From an uncultured Actinomycetes bacterium (lineage in GTDB: Bacteria > Actinomycetota > Actinomycetes > Nanopelagicales > Nanopelagicaceae), in assembly GCA_903953805.1 (NCBI GenBank), contig CAJBLC010000016.1, positions 1 to 7,384 of the forward strand: a stretch of DNA of 7,384 nucleotides, read 5' to 3'. Under the pieces are notes generated by a model, which had not been told where the DNA came from, ran no database searches, and saw only the letters and a list, made by a program, of their open reading frames with translations. A program made the position numbers and the translations under genes. Positions 1 through 5,684 of the stretch are shown in pieces (position 1 is the stretch's first letter; each line of letters begins with the position of its first letter).

Positions 1-44
1 CATGTCAGGAATTCTATCTCCTGGAAATAGGGGATACTTCACCT

Positions 45-200
45 ATGAATGACACAACGCAGAATGTGAATGTCGGACTTGTCGGTTCGCTGACCATGAC
101 CTTCCTCTGCTTGGCCGTTGCTCTTCTCTGTATCAGCTTCTATCGCCGCTACAAGCGAATGCAAAATCGCCAGGATGGCACTACCAACGATTCTGAATGA
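45..200 (+). CDS. Small single-span membrane protein (51 aa), coupled to the SURF1 gene
   Basis: This is an unrecognised small protein. Residues about 11-33 (GLVGSLTMTF to LCISF) form one hydrophobic segment. It is followed by a strongly basic patch (RRYKR, 34-38) and a polar tail ending NDSE, which suggests one transmembrane helix with a cytoplasmic C-terminus (positive-inside rule). A purine-rich AGGGGA at 29-34 lies 10 bases before the ATG and could be the ribosome binding site. The stop overlaps the next start as ATGA (197-200), so translation is probably coupled to the SURF1 gene. A role near cytochrome oxidase assembly is only a guess from position. The frame is open back to base 3 without another ATG, so a longer protein starting left of the window cannot be excluded. 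Support is the gene-like spacing, the overlap and the clean membrane-segment layout. Confidence 0.6.
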   Translation: MNDTTQNVNVGLVGSLTMTFLCLAVALLCISFYRRYKRMQNRQDGTTNDSE

Positions 201-907
201 GCACTCCCACAACTCTTGCCAAAAAGGCATCTGCATTTTTAGTTGTCCTCTTGCTCTGTGCAACCTTTGTTGAACTCGGTCTCTGGCAATTGCACCGGGC
301 ACAGAGCGTTCAACGCCAATCAGTAACTCCACCGGAGAAGCCGGTCGTTGACCTCGAGGGAGTGGCCGCCGCAGGCCATAATCTTCGCGATGCTGCCTAC
401 AATCGACTTGTTACCTTCACTGGCACTTATGTGAAGTTTTATGTTGCACCAAAGCAAGTGCTCTCTACTAAAAAAGTGGTTGATCTCGACATTGGTTTGA
501 TGGAGTTGTCACGTAACCGCGCAATCTTGGTAGTTCGTGGATTGCACGATGGTTCGATACAGCAAAGCTCAGATCGCATCACAGTGATGGGTCGCCTCTA
601 TCCTCACCAGAATGAAGACCATGCTGATACCACTGCTACAACACTCTCTCGATTAGATCCAGCCCTTGTTGCTGGCGTAGGTAGCTATCAACTCTTCGAT
701 GGCTATGTCAGTGCGATCACCGAGAAAGGTCCATCGGGATCGGCCATCTCTGGAAGTCGCGTCCCAGCTCCGCAGTTGATCAATCCGATCGGTGGCTTCT
801 ATTGGCAGCACATCGCCTATGTCATCACCTGGTGGTTTATGGCTGGGCTCGTGCTCTTCGCCCCGTTCTACAATCGTTCCGTCAATCGCACTAAGCAGGT
901 AGGGTGA
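197..907 (+). CDS. SURF1 family protein (cytochrome oxidase assembly)
   Basis: SURF1/Shy1 proteins are membrane proteins that help insert haem a into subunit I of aa3-type cytochrome c oxidase. The 236-residue product shows the family layout. An N-terminal transmembrane helix (about 13-30) runs into the signature LGLWQLHR (27-34). A large extracytoplasmic domain has the conserved-looking YNRLVTFTGTY (68-78) and ILVVRG (110-115) strands. A second helix follows the segment QHIAYVITWWFMA (204-216), which matches the family's H-x-x-Y-A-x-x-W-F pattern. The start is the ATG inside the ATGA overlap with the preceding small gene. No separate ribosome binding site is evident, so coupling is likely. 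DUF3817 follows after 4 bases. The family call is secure. The exact role here is inferred from SURF1 proteins elsewhere, and no oxidase genes are visible in the window. Confidence 0.9.
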   Translation: MSTPTTLAKKASAFLVVLLLCATFVELGLWQLHRAQSVQRQSVTPPEKPVVDLEGVAAAGHNLRDAAYNRLVTFTGTYVKFYVAPKQVLSTKKVVDLDIGLMELSRNRAILVVRGLHDGSIQQSSDRITVMGRLYPHQNEDHADTTATTLSRLDPALVAGVGSYQLFDGYVSAITEKGPSGSAISGSRVPAPQLINPIGGFYWQHIAYVITWWFMAGLVLFAPFYNRSVNRTKQVG

Positions 908-911
908 ATCT

Positions 912-1247
912 ATGGATCTCTTCAAAGCAAATAAGGCTGGGGCGCTTGCACGCTTCCGGATCATGGCCAATCTCGCTGGCGTTATGTCACTTCTGCTCTG
1001 GTTGGTCTACCTACCAATCAAGTTAACCGCGACTAACGACAATGTCCCAACGCTGATCCGTCTCATCGCAGTGGTTCACGGATTCGCTTATATGGTCTAC
1101 GTGCTCGTCACCTTCAACTATTGCTTTGCTGTGCGCAAGCCGCTCAAAGTTGCGGTCTTCTACATGCTCGCCGGCACATTCCCGGTCGCATCCTTTGTCG
1201 CAGATCGTCGCGCCGTCGCTGAGTTCACCGCACTCAACCACAAGTAA
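912..1247 (+). CDS. DUF3817 integral membrane protein
   Basis: This is a 111-residue protein of the DUF3817 family, which is common in actinobacteria and has no established biochemical function. Three hydrophobic segments are visible: about 18-36 (MANLAGVMSLLLWLVYLP), 48-70 with the family's conserved VVHGF-like turn (H56, G57) and YVLV, and 78-96 (KVAVFYMLAG to FPVASF). The family-typical basic ADRR (97-100) follows the last one. The ATG follows AGGT-AGGG (897-904), a reasonable ribosome binding site lying over the end of the SURF1 gene. With a 4-base gap upstream and a 9-base gap downstream it sits in the middle of the operon. Family assignment is confident; function is not known. Confidence 0.9.
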   Translation: MDLFKANKAGALARFRIMANLAGVMSLLLWLVYLPIKLTATNDNVPTLIRLIAVVHGFAYMVYVLVTFNYCFAVRKPLKVAVFYMLAGTFPVASFVADRRAVAEFTALNHK

Positions 1248-1256
1248 TTTCCGACC

Positions 1257-2051
1257 ATGGCAGTTGATCTCATTCGTGACGTCATTAAACCTGCCATTAA
1301 ATCTATTCTCTACCCGACATACGAAAAGCGCCTGCTTCGCTTACTAGATCGAACCCAGACCCCCCACCATGTCGGTGTCATCTTGGATGGAAATCGTCGG
1401 TGGGCGAAGAACAACTTTGGCCGTCCAGAAGATGGCCATCGCAAAGGTGCTGAGAAGATCGTTGAACTTCTCGATTGGTGTGAAGAGGCCGATGTCACGA
1501 TCGTCACTCTCTGGCTGCTGAGCACCGATAACCTCAATCGCGATCCTGACGAACTCGATGCACTTCTCAAAATTATCTCTGGGGCGGTCGAGTATCTCGC
1601 TGCTCAAAAGCGTTGGGAGATCAAGGCGCTCGGTGCGCTCGATCTCTTGCCGCAGTGGTTACAAACCAGCCTCCATCAAGCTGAAGTCGATTCCAAGGGT
1701 TGCTCACCGATGGTCGTTAACGTGGCAATTGGTTATGGCGGCCGACGTGAGATTGTCGATGCCGTTCGCGATTACATTAAAGCTGGCGTTGAAGGTAAGA
1801 AGAGCGCCGATGAGATCGCTGAAGATCTCACTATCTCGGAAATTGATAAGCACCTTTATACAAAGGGAATGCCTGACCCAGAGCTCGTGAATCGCACATC
1901 AGGGGAGCAACGCCTCTCTGGCTTCTTACTCTGGCAATCGGCCCATTCCGAGTTCTACTTCTGTGAGGCCTACTGGCCAGATTTTCGGCGAGTGGATTTT
2001 CTCCGTGCCCTTCGTGCCTATGCCCAACGTCACCGCAGGTACGGCCTCTAA
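1257..2051 (+). CDS. uppS: Cis-prenyl (isoprenyl) transferase, Rv1086-like subgroup
   Basis: The protein adds isopentenyl diphosphate units in cis to an allylic diphosphate, supplying short Z-farnesyl or longer polyprenyl carriers for cell wall lipids. It has 264 residues and all the hallmarks of the UppS fold: HVGVILDGNRRWA (38-50) with catalytic D44; GH at 60-61; the substrate loop STDNLNR (89-95); and the C-terminal signature RTSGEQRLSGFLLWQ (213-227) with diphosphate-binding R213 and R219 and metal-binding E232. The TLWLLSTDNL and SGEQRLSGFLLWQSAHSEFYF wording resembles mycobacterial Rv1086 (Z-farnesyl diphosphate synthase) more than decaprenyl-forming enzymes such as E. coli UppS, which reads RTGGE-RISNFLLWQ. 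The symbol is therefore a family label; product length is not predictable from sequence alone. VNRTSG has Asn where the family usually has Ile. There is no clear ribosome binding site in the 9-base gap, so reading is probably coupled to DUF3817. Confidence 0.96.
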   Translation: MAVDLIRDVIKPAIKSILYPTYEKRLLRLLDRTQTPHHVGVILDGNRRWAKNNFGRPEDGHRKGAEKIVELLDWCEEADVTIVTLWLLSTDNLNRDPDELDALLKIISGAVEYLAAQKRWEIKALGALDLLPQWLQTSLHQAEVDSKGCSPMVVNVAIGYGGRREIVDAVRDYIKAGVEGKKSADEIAEDLTISEIDKHLYTKGMPDPELVNRTSGEQRLSGFLLWQSAHSEFYFCEAYWPDFRRVDFLRALRAYAQRHRRYGL

Positions 2052-2185
2052 GAACCGTCACCAAAATTTAACTTTTCGCGGCTGCGTGTCGCCGACCCCC
2101 GCACTCTGGCGAGTTCTACCTTTTGTGTCATAAGTCCGATTCCCCCGGAACCGAATACTTGGCGCGGAAATGCGAGATACCCACT
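2052..2185 (+). promoter_or_regulatory. Gap before phoH2 with weak promoter candidate and overlapping mini-frame
   Basis: These 134 bases separate the prenyl transferase from phoH2. AATACT at 2154-2159 differs by one base from TATACT, the -10 box seen at two other genes here, and would place a transcript start near 2166. No matching -35 box is visible. A 12-codon frame (ATG 2170, TAA 2206-2208, reading MRDTHFGLIKKP) would begin about four bases into such a transcript and run past the likely TTG start of phoH2 in another frame. A 5-bp hairpin (GCGGC 2078-2082 with GTCGC 2088-2092) has no following T-tract, so I do not call it a terminator. All of this is suggestive only. Confidence 0.25.
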
Positions 2186-3511
2186 TTGGCCTCATCAAAA
2201 AGCCATAAAGGTCGCAAGACATATGTATTAGATACCAGCGTTCTCCTCGCAGATCCGGCGGCAATTGGCCGGTTCGCAGAGCATGAGGTGATCATTCCGA
2301 TCATCGTCATCAGTGAATTAGAGACCAAACGGGACCACCCAGAACTTGGCTACTTCGCCCGGTCAGCCCTACGGATGCTCGACGATATCCGCATCAAACA
2401 TGGCCGCCTCGATGAATCGATCGAGGTCAACGAAGAGGGCGGAATCCTTCGAGTCGAGCTCAATCACTCAGATGTCTCTTCGCTCCCATCGGGCTTCTTG
2501 CGCGATGGCTCCAATGACACTCGCATCTTGGCGATCGCCAAAAACTTGATGGCCGAAGGTCGCGAGGTCGTTCTCGTCACCAAGGATCTTCCACTTCGCG
2601 TTAAGGCATCATCCTGTGGTGTTGAGGCGGAGGAGTATCGAGCCGAGTTAGCTTCAAGTGCCGGTTGGACCGGAATCGTGGAAGTCAGTGTTGGTGGAAC
2701 GGTGATCGATTCACTTTATGAGAACGATCGCACCGCTCATGATTTGGGTAAGGAGTACCCAGTCCATACTGGACTCGTCCTCCACTCTGAAAAGGGAAGC
2801 GCCCTCGCCCGAGTTACTCCCGACAAGCGGATCCAATTAGTTCGCGGTGATCGCTCCGCCTTTGGACTCCACGGTCGATCTGCCGAACAACGGGTTGCCC
2901 TTGATCTCCTTTTGGATAATGAGATCGGCATCGTCTCACTCGGCGGCCGAGCTGGAACTGGAAAATCTGCGCTCGCTCTCTGCGCTGGCCTTGAAGCGGT
3001 CCTAGAGCGTCGCCACCACAAGAAGGTCGTGATCTTCCGTCCGCTGTATGCCGTTGGCGGTCAAGAGCTTGGATACCTGCCAGGTTCAGAAGGCGAGAAG
3101 ATGTCGCCTTGGGCTCAGGCGGTCTTCGATACTTTAGGCGCGCTCGTCAGTCAGACGGTGATCGATGAGATCATCGATCGCGGCTTGATCGAAGTTCTGC
3201 CATTGACCCATATCCGCGGCCGCTCACTCCACGACTCCTTTGTGATCGTTGATGAGGCTCAATCCTTGGAGCGGGGTGTTCTCCTCACCGTGCTTTCCAG
3301 AATTGGCCAAGGTTCTCGAGTTGTGCTGACCCATGACATCGCCCAGCGTGACAACTTGCGAGTGGGTCGCCACGACGGAATCGCGGCAGTGGTCGAATCT
3401 CTTAAGGGCCATTCACTCTTCGCCCATGTCACTTTGACCAGGTCGGAGCGGTCGGCGATCGCAGCTCTCGTGACCGAGATGTTGGAAGAGCCACTCAACT
3501 TCACCGCCTAA
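2186..3511 (+). CDS. phoH2: PhoH2-type PIN domain / PhoH ATPase fusion protein
   Basis: An N-terminal PIN ribonuclease domain is fused to a PhoH RNA helicase-like ATPase, the architecture of mycobacterial PhoH2 (Rv1095, similar length). Numbering from TTG 2186 (441 aa), the PIN domain covers about 12-155, with D16 in VLDTSVLLADP, E44 in VISELE, D111 in NDTRIL and D134 in VTKDLP as the expected acidic metal site. The PhoH part has Walker A GRAGTGKS (254-261), the family string ELGYLPG...EKMSPW, Walker B FVIVDEAQ (352-359) and LTHDIAQRDN near the C-terminus. In mycobacteria the protein is described as a toxin-antitoxin coupled RNA helicase/RNase. The start is uncertain: TTG codons at 2123, 2159 and 2186 are in frame and none has a strong ribosome binding site. 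I prefer 2186 because it leaves a short tail before the PIN domain. All key motifs are intact. Confidence 0.93.
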   Translation: MASSKSHKGRKTYVLDTSVLLADPAAIGRFAEHEVIIPIIVISELETKRDHPELGYFARSALRMLDDIRIKHGRLDESIEVNEEGGILRVELNHSDVSSLPSGFLRDGSNDTRILAIAKNLMAEGREVVLVTKDLPLRVKASSCGVEAEEYRAELASSAGWTGIVEVSVGGTVIDSLYENDRTAHDLGKEYPVHTGLVLHSEKGSALARVTPDKRIQLVRGDRSAFGLHGRSAEQRVALDLLLDNEIGIVSLGGRAGTGKSALALCAGLEAVLERRHHKKVVIFRPLYAVGGQELGYLPGSEGEKMSPWAQAVFDTLGALVSQTVIDEIIDRGLIEVLPLTHIRGRSLHDSFVIVDEAQSLERGVLLTVLSRIGQGSRVVLTHDIAQRDNLRVGRHDGIAAVVESLKGHSLFAHVTLTRSERSAIAALVTEMLEEPLNFTA

Positions 3512-3736
3512 TCGATCTCACTCCTACGGATCTGATCACCTACCGCCCTCACCTGCTCTCGGCAGCCCGTCCTTTGATGGGTCGAAATGGCGGTTAAATC
3601 TTCCTGTGAGGACAAATCGGACATTTGCCACTCTCTACTGGCTGACCTGCACTTTTGCCTACCCCCAAAACTGTGAGTAAAAACTTTTTCCACCGCTGGG
3701 CGGGTTTGAATTTGCCCTGCGTTCACATGGATGTAA
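3512..3736 (+). promoter_or_regulatory. Gene-free stretch after phoH2 with a promoter candidate
   Basis: No convincing gene is present here. The hairpin C3566-C3571 with G3576-G3581 (loop CTTT, one G-T pair) lies 55 bases after the phoH2 stop. It lacks a T-tract, so it is a poor terminator candidate. TTGCCT (3655-3660) and TAAAAA (3678-3683) are 17 bases apart and are the best housekeeping-type promoter match I can find. They would give a leader of roughly 115 bases for the secreted protein at 3808. A further TGTGA (3672-3676) can pair with TCACA (3723-3727). All assignments are by eye and weak. Confidence 0.3.
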
Positions 3737-3800
3737 CTCTTTAGCCCGAACCACTCACCAGAGTGGCTGAAAACGGAGCGAGATCGCTAGAAGAGAGGAG
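3737..3800 (+). promoter_or_regulatory. Foldable 5' leader ending at the ribosome binding site
   Basis: Just before the secreted-protein gene the + strand can fold into one closed element. CTCTT-TAGC (3737-3745) pairs with GCTA-G-AAGAG (3786-3795, one bulged G) for 9 bp. CCG (3746-3748) pairs with CGG (3774-3776). Inside lies a perfect hairpin, CCACTC (3751-3756) with GAGTGG (3761-3766), loop ACCA. Unpaired stretches AA, CTGAAAA and AGCGAGATC remain as internal loops. An alternative AGCG-AGAT-CGCT hairpin (3777-3788) competes with the outer stem. The outer stem reaches the first bases of the GAGAGGAG ribosome binding site (3793-3800), so folding could modulate translation. I compared it mentally with the c-di-AMP (ydaO) leader often found before actinobacterial cell wall hydrolases and did not find that motif's conserved strings. 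Confidence 0.4.
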
Positions 3801-3807
3801 TGGATCC

Positions 3808-4434
3808 ATGGTCAACAACTGGATTCCCAAGATGCGCAAACCTGCCATCGCTCTCGGTGCTGCCGTCATTCTCGCCATCCTTGCCTCGACCGATACCACC
3901 TTTGCCCAGGTCAGCTTCCACCGTGACCTGACCCTTGGCGATCTCTCGATCTCCGTCGCTCGTCCAACTACCGCTCCAGCTCTTACTGGCGACCAGGCTT
4001 TGATGGTTCCAACCACCACACCACCTTTGACCCCAGGTCTGCTTGACCTTGGATCAGTTCCAGCCGTCAGCGCCCACCAGATGTCACTCGTAGCCTTGGC
4101 CTCTGAGCAAGTCCAACTAGCGAAGACACCTGATGGCGCCCAGCAGGTTGCCCAAGATTTGATCGATGCCACTTATAAGTGGAGCCCGGCCCAAGTTCAA
4201 TGTCTCGATACTCTCTGGAATCGAGAGAGCCACTGGAACTTCTTGGCCCACAACCACCGAAGTGGTGCTCATGGAATCGCTCAGGCTCTGCCTGCCGACA
4301 AGATGGAAGTTATCGCGATGGATTGGCGCACCAATCCAATCACCCAGATCAAGTGGGGACTTCGCTATATCAGCGTCCGCTATGGCACACCATGTGTTGC
4401 TCTCGCCAAGCACAATCGCTCCGGGAACTACTAA
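3808..4434 (+). CDS. Secreted lytic transglycosylase-like protein (Apf-type C-terminal domain)
   Basis: This is an exported protein with a C-terminal lysozyme-like domain of the aggregation-promoting-factor / Rpf-like lytic transglycosylase type, predicted to act on peptidoglycan. The start at ATG 3808 is set by GAGGAG (3795-3800) 7 bases upstream. An in-frame GTG at 3763 has no such site. From ATG 3808 the product has 208 aa. Residues 1-33 form a signal peptide (basic KMRK, hydrophobic AIALGAAVILAILA, likely cleavage after TFA). Residues 34-115 are a Thr/Pro-rich low-complexity linker. The catalytic domain spans about 120-208, with the catalytic Glu candidate E140 in LWNRESHWN, then SGAHGIAQALP, DWRTNP and QIKWGLRYI...RYGTPC. 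C132 and C196 could form a disulfide. The end reads KHNRSGNY where I recall HWQSHGWY-like endings in the family. It ends back to back with the DUF2256 gene. Confidence 0.9.
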   Translation: MVNNWIPKMRKPAIALGAAVILAILASTDTTFAQVSFHRDLTLGDLSISVARPTTAPALTGDQALMVPTTTPPLTPGLLDLGSVPAVSAHQMSLVALASEQVQLAKTPDGAQQVAQDLIDATYKWSPAQVQCLDTLWNRESHWNFLAHNHRSGAHGIAQALPADKMEVIAMDWRTNPITQIKWGLRYISVRYGTPCVALAKHNRSGNY

Positions 4435-4575
4435 CTAGCCCTTCTTGCACTTCTCGCTACAAAATTTCACTGACTCCCAATCGCGCGCCCATTTCTTGCG
4501 CCACTCGAATTCCAAGCCGCATCGCTGACAGAGCTTTGGCGAAAAGCCATTTTTGATCTTCGCGATTCTCGCCAC
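4435..4575 (-). CDS. DUF2256 family putative zinc-binding mini-protein
   Basis: The 46-residue product carries the whole DUF2256 pattern: CQRC (16-19), F-E-WRKKWARDW (23-33), VKF and CSEKC (39-43). The four cysteines (16, 19, 39, 43) should bind one zinc ion. The family is widespread and its function is not established. I start it at GTG 4575 because a TATACT box on the same strand (4587-4582) ends exactly six bases before it, as expected for a leaderless transcript. An in-frame ATG at 4620 would give 61 aa, but it lies upstream of that box and over the promoter of the divergent gene. The stop (4437-4435) abuts the stop of the secreted-protein gene with no space for a terminator. Family call is confident; the start is inferred. 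Confidence 0.85.
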   Translation of the reverse strand: MARIAKIKNGFSPKLCQRCGLEFEWRKKWARDWESVKFCSEKCKKG

Positions 4576-4587
4576 CCCATAAGTATA
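4576..4587 (-). promoter_or_regulatory. -10 box TATACT of a leaderless DUF2256 transcript
   Basis: Read on the - strand, TATACT occupies 4587-4582 and is followed by six bases (TTATGG... region) and then the GTG at 4575. Transcription starting 6-7 bases past a -10 box would begin at the start codon itself. No TTGACA-like -35 box is found at the expected distance (4610-4605 reads AGAGAA). It mirrors the box of the divergent gene. Confidence 0.55.
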
Positions 4588-4611
4588 AGAAGGTATGGCA
4601 GGACTTCTCTC

Positions 4612-4623
4612 TATACTCATTGA
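4612..4623 (+). promoter_or_regulatory. -10 box TATACT of a leaderless helix-hairpin-helix transcript
   Basis: TATACT at 4612-4617 is followed by six bases (CATTGA) and then GTG 4624, the only usable start of the downstream gene. There is no ribosome binding site in front of that GTG, which fits leaderless reading. The region 17 bases upstream (4589-4594, GAAGGT) does not resemble TTGACA. Only 24 bases separate this box from the opposite-strand box at 4582-4587. Confidence 0.55.
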
Positions 4624-4833
4624 GTGATCGACTATGAGGAGTTTGATGGCGAGTGGCGCAAGATCGGCTTAGCCGCTCCAGCCCGACGCGCGCTCGTCGA
4701 TGCCAAGCTCTATAAAGTTTCAGACCTGCGAAAGATCCGATTGGAAGATCTCACCGCCCTGCATGGCATGGGCAAATCGGCGATCGCTCGGATTAAGCAG
4801 ATCATGGAAGCAAAGGGAATCCACTTCCGCTAA
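4624..4833 (+). CDS. Small helix-hairpin-helix protein (RNA polymerase alpha CTD-like fold)
   Basis: This 69-residue protein is essentially one helix-hairpin-helix module. GLAAPARRALVDAKL (15-29) is the first helical part, and VSDLRKIRLEDLTALHGMGKSAIARIKQIM (32-61) holds the hairpin G-M-G-K-S (48-52) and the following helix. The arrangement resembles the C-terminal domain of RNA polymerase alpha subunit and related stand-alone actinobacterial proteins, so DNA binding is likely; the target is unknown. The start is GTG 4624, six bases after a TATACT box and without a ribosome binding site, so probably leaderless. The stop TAA (4831-4833) overlaps by three bases the stop of the convergent hydrolase gene (4832-4830). 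It is divergent from DUF2256, with which it may share regulation. Confidence 0.85.
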   Translation: MIDYEEFDGEWRKIGLAAPARRALVDAKLYKVSDLRKIRLEDLTALHGMGKSAIARIKQIMEAKGIHFR

Positions 4834-5681
4834 CCCAGTAGTTGGGCTGCGCTCTCGATAATCTCTTCTTCGTAATTCACAAAGATCCCGATATGGCTCT
4901 CATCTGGGCGAAGCTCATACCGCGACTCAGCGACATGGTCGCGTAGCCACTCACCATGAACGACCGGAACATTGCGGTCTAACCCGCCCTGCCAGATCAC
5001 CACTGGGACCTTCACATCCCGGGGATCGAAGCCCCACGGATTGAGGTATGAGCTGTAATCATCGGCGACCCAATCCCAGCCAGCCTGCATTGTGTAGGTG
5101 GATGAATCATCCAAAATTTTGTGAGCTGGTTTGCTTTGAGCCAGCAGATCCCGTTCGGAGTACTCCTTCTTCGGGGCATCAGCCGGCACTGGATCGAGCC
5201 ATTTCTGGAAGCGCTTCACCAGATCATTGATATCGCGCAGGGCATCGCCATATTCATCGATATCGACCTGCTGCATCCCGCGATAGAAATCTTCTCCGAG
5301 CTCCGCAAATGGGGCGAGGCTGCCGACCGTGACAACTCCGCGAGATTTGGGATCGAGCCCGGTGGCAACTGCATGTTGGCCGCCACCCGATAATCCGATA
5401 TTGACGAAGGCTTCGACTCCCAGAGCATCTGCAAGTTCAGAGATATCGCGGGCGACATCGATTGTGACTCGGCCGGGCATCTTGGTGCTGGCGCAGTAAC
5501 CACTTCGACCAAAGGAGATCGATCTAATTCCACGAGCTGCGAAATTCTCGTGCCAGGTAGTCCACCCTGAAATATCTTGAGTAGTTCCGGCATGAAGAAT
5601 GATCGCCTTCGACCCTTCTACGCCGTTGGTCATGTACTCGAGGTTGCGACCATCAGATAGCGTGAAGTTGAGTCTGCTCAT
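4830..5681 (-). CDS. Alpha/beta hydrolase, second of a tandem pair
   Basis: This is a 283-residue alpha/beta-fold hydrolase. The nucleophile elbow is GLSGGG with S98. The acid is probably D235 in WQGGLDRNVP and the base H263 in PDESHIGI, so the Ser-Asp-His triad is complete. HAGTT (30-34) stands where the neighbour has HHGTPGS (39-45), the usual oxyanion loop, so this copy has a divergent oxyanion region. PWGFD (215-219) before the acid strand is shared with the neighbour and marks the subfamily. The substrate is not predictable (ester, lactone, haloalkane or epoxide types share the fold). The ATG lies 3 bases after the stop of the upstream paralogue, so both are on one transcript. The gene ends overlapping the stop of the helix-hairpin-helix gene. 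Confidence 0.88.
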   Translation of the reverse strand: MSRLNFTLSDGRNLEYMTNGVEGSKAIILHAGTTQDISGWTTWHENFAARGIRSISFGRSGYCASTKMPGRVTIDVARDISELADALGVEAFVNIGLSGGGQHAVATGLDPKSRGVVTVGSLAPFAELGEDFYRGMQQVDIDEYGDALRDINDLVKRFQKWLDPVPADAPKKEYSERDLLAQSKPAHKILDDSSTYTMQAGWDWVADDYSSYLNPWGFDPRDVKVPVVIWQGGLDRNVPVVHGEWLRDHVAESRYELRPDESHIGIFVNYEEEIIESAAQLLG

Positions 5682-5684
5682 GAG

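Noticed and set aside
1..52. Possible 3' ends of an upstream gene (frame ending TAG at 28-30, or frame ending TGA at 50-52)
   Set aside because: Only 9-16 codons are visible and no family can be recognised, so I cannot decide which, if either, is coding.
3564..3583. Hairpin after phoH2 as an intrinsic terminator
   Set aside because: Six-pair stem with a G-T pair and no T-tract follows; position alone is not enough.
3737..3800. c-di-AMP (ydaO-type) riboswitch before the muralytic gene
   Set aside because: The context fits, but I cannot find the conserved GGGGTGAA-like and CAGCTAACCTCG-like strings, and the element is too small.
3763..3807. GTG 3763 as start of the secreted protein
   Set aside because: It would put a polar, charged 15-residue stretch before the signal peptide and has no ribosome binding site, whereas ATG 3808 has GAGGAG at 7 bases.
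3741..4172. 143-codon - strand frame
   Set aside because: Antisense shadow of the signal peptide and linker of the secreted protein; the + strand has clear family motifs and a ribosome binding site.
4435..4620. Longer DUF2256 protein of 61 residues from ATG 4620
   Set aside because: The extra 15 residues lie upstream of the TATACT box that fits GTG 4575 and over the opposite promoter; they do not belong to the family core.
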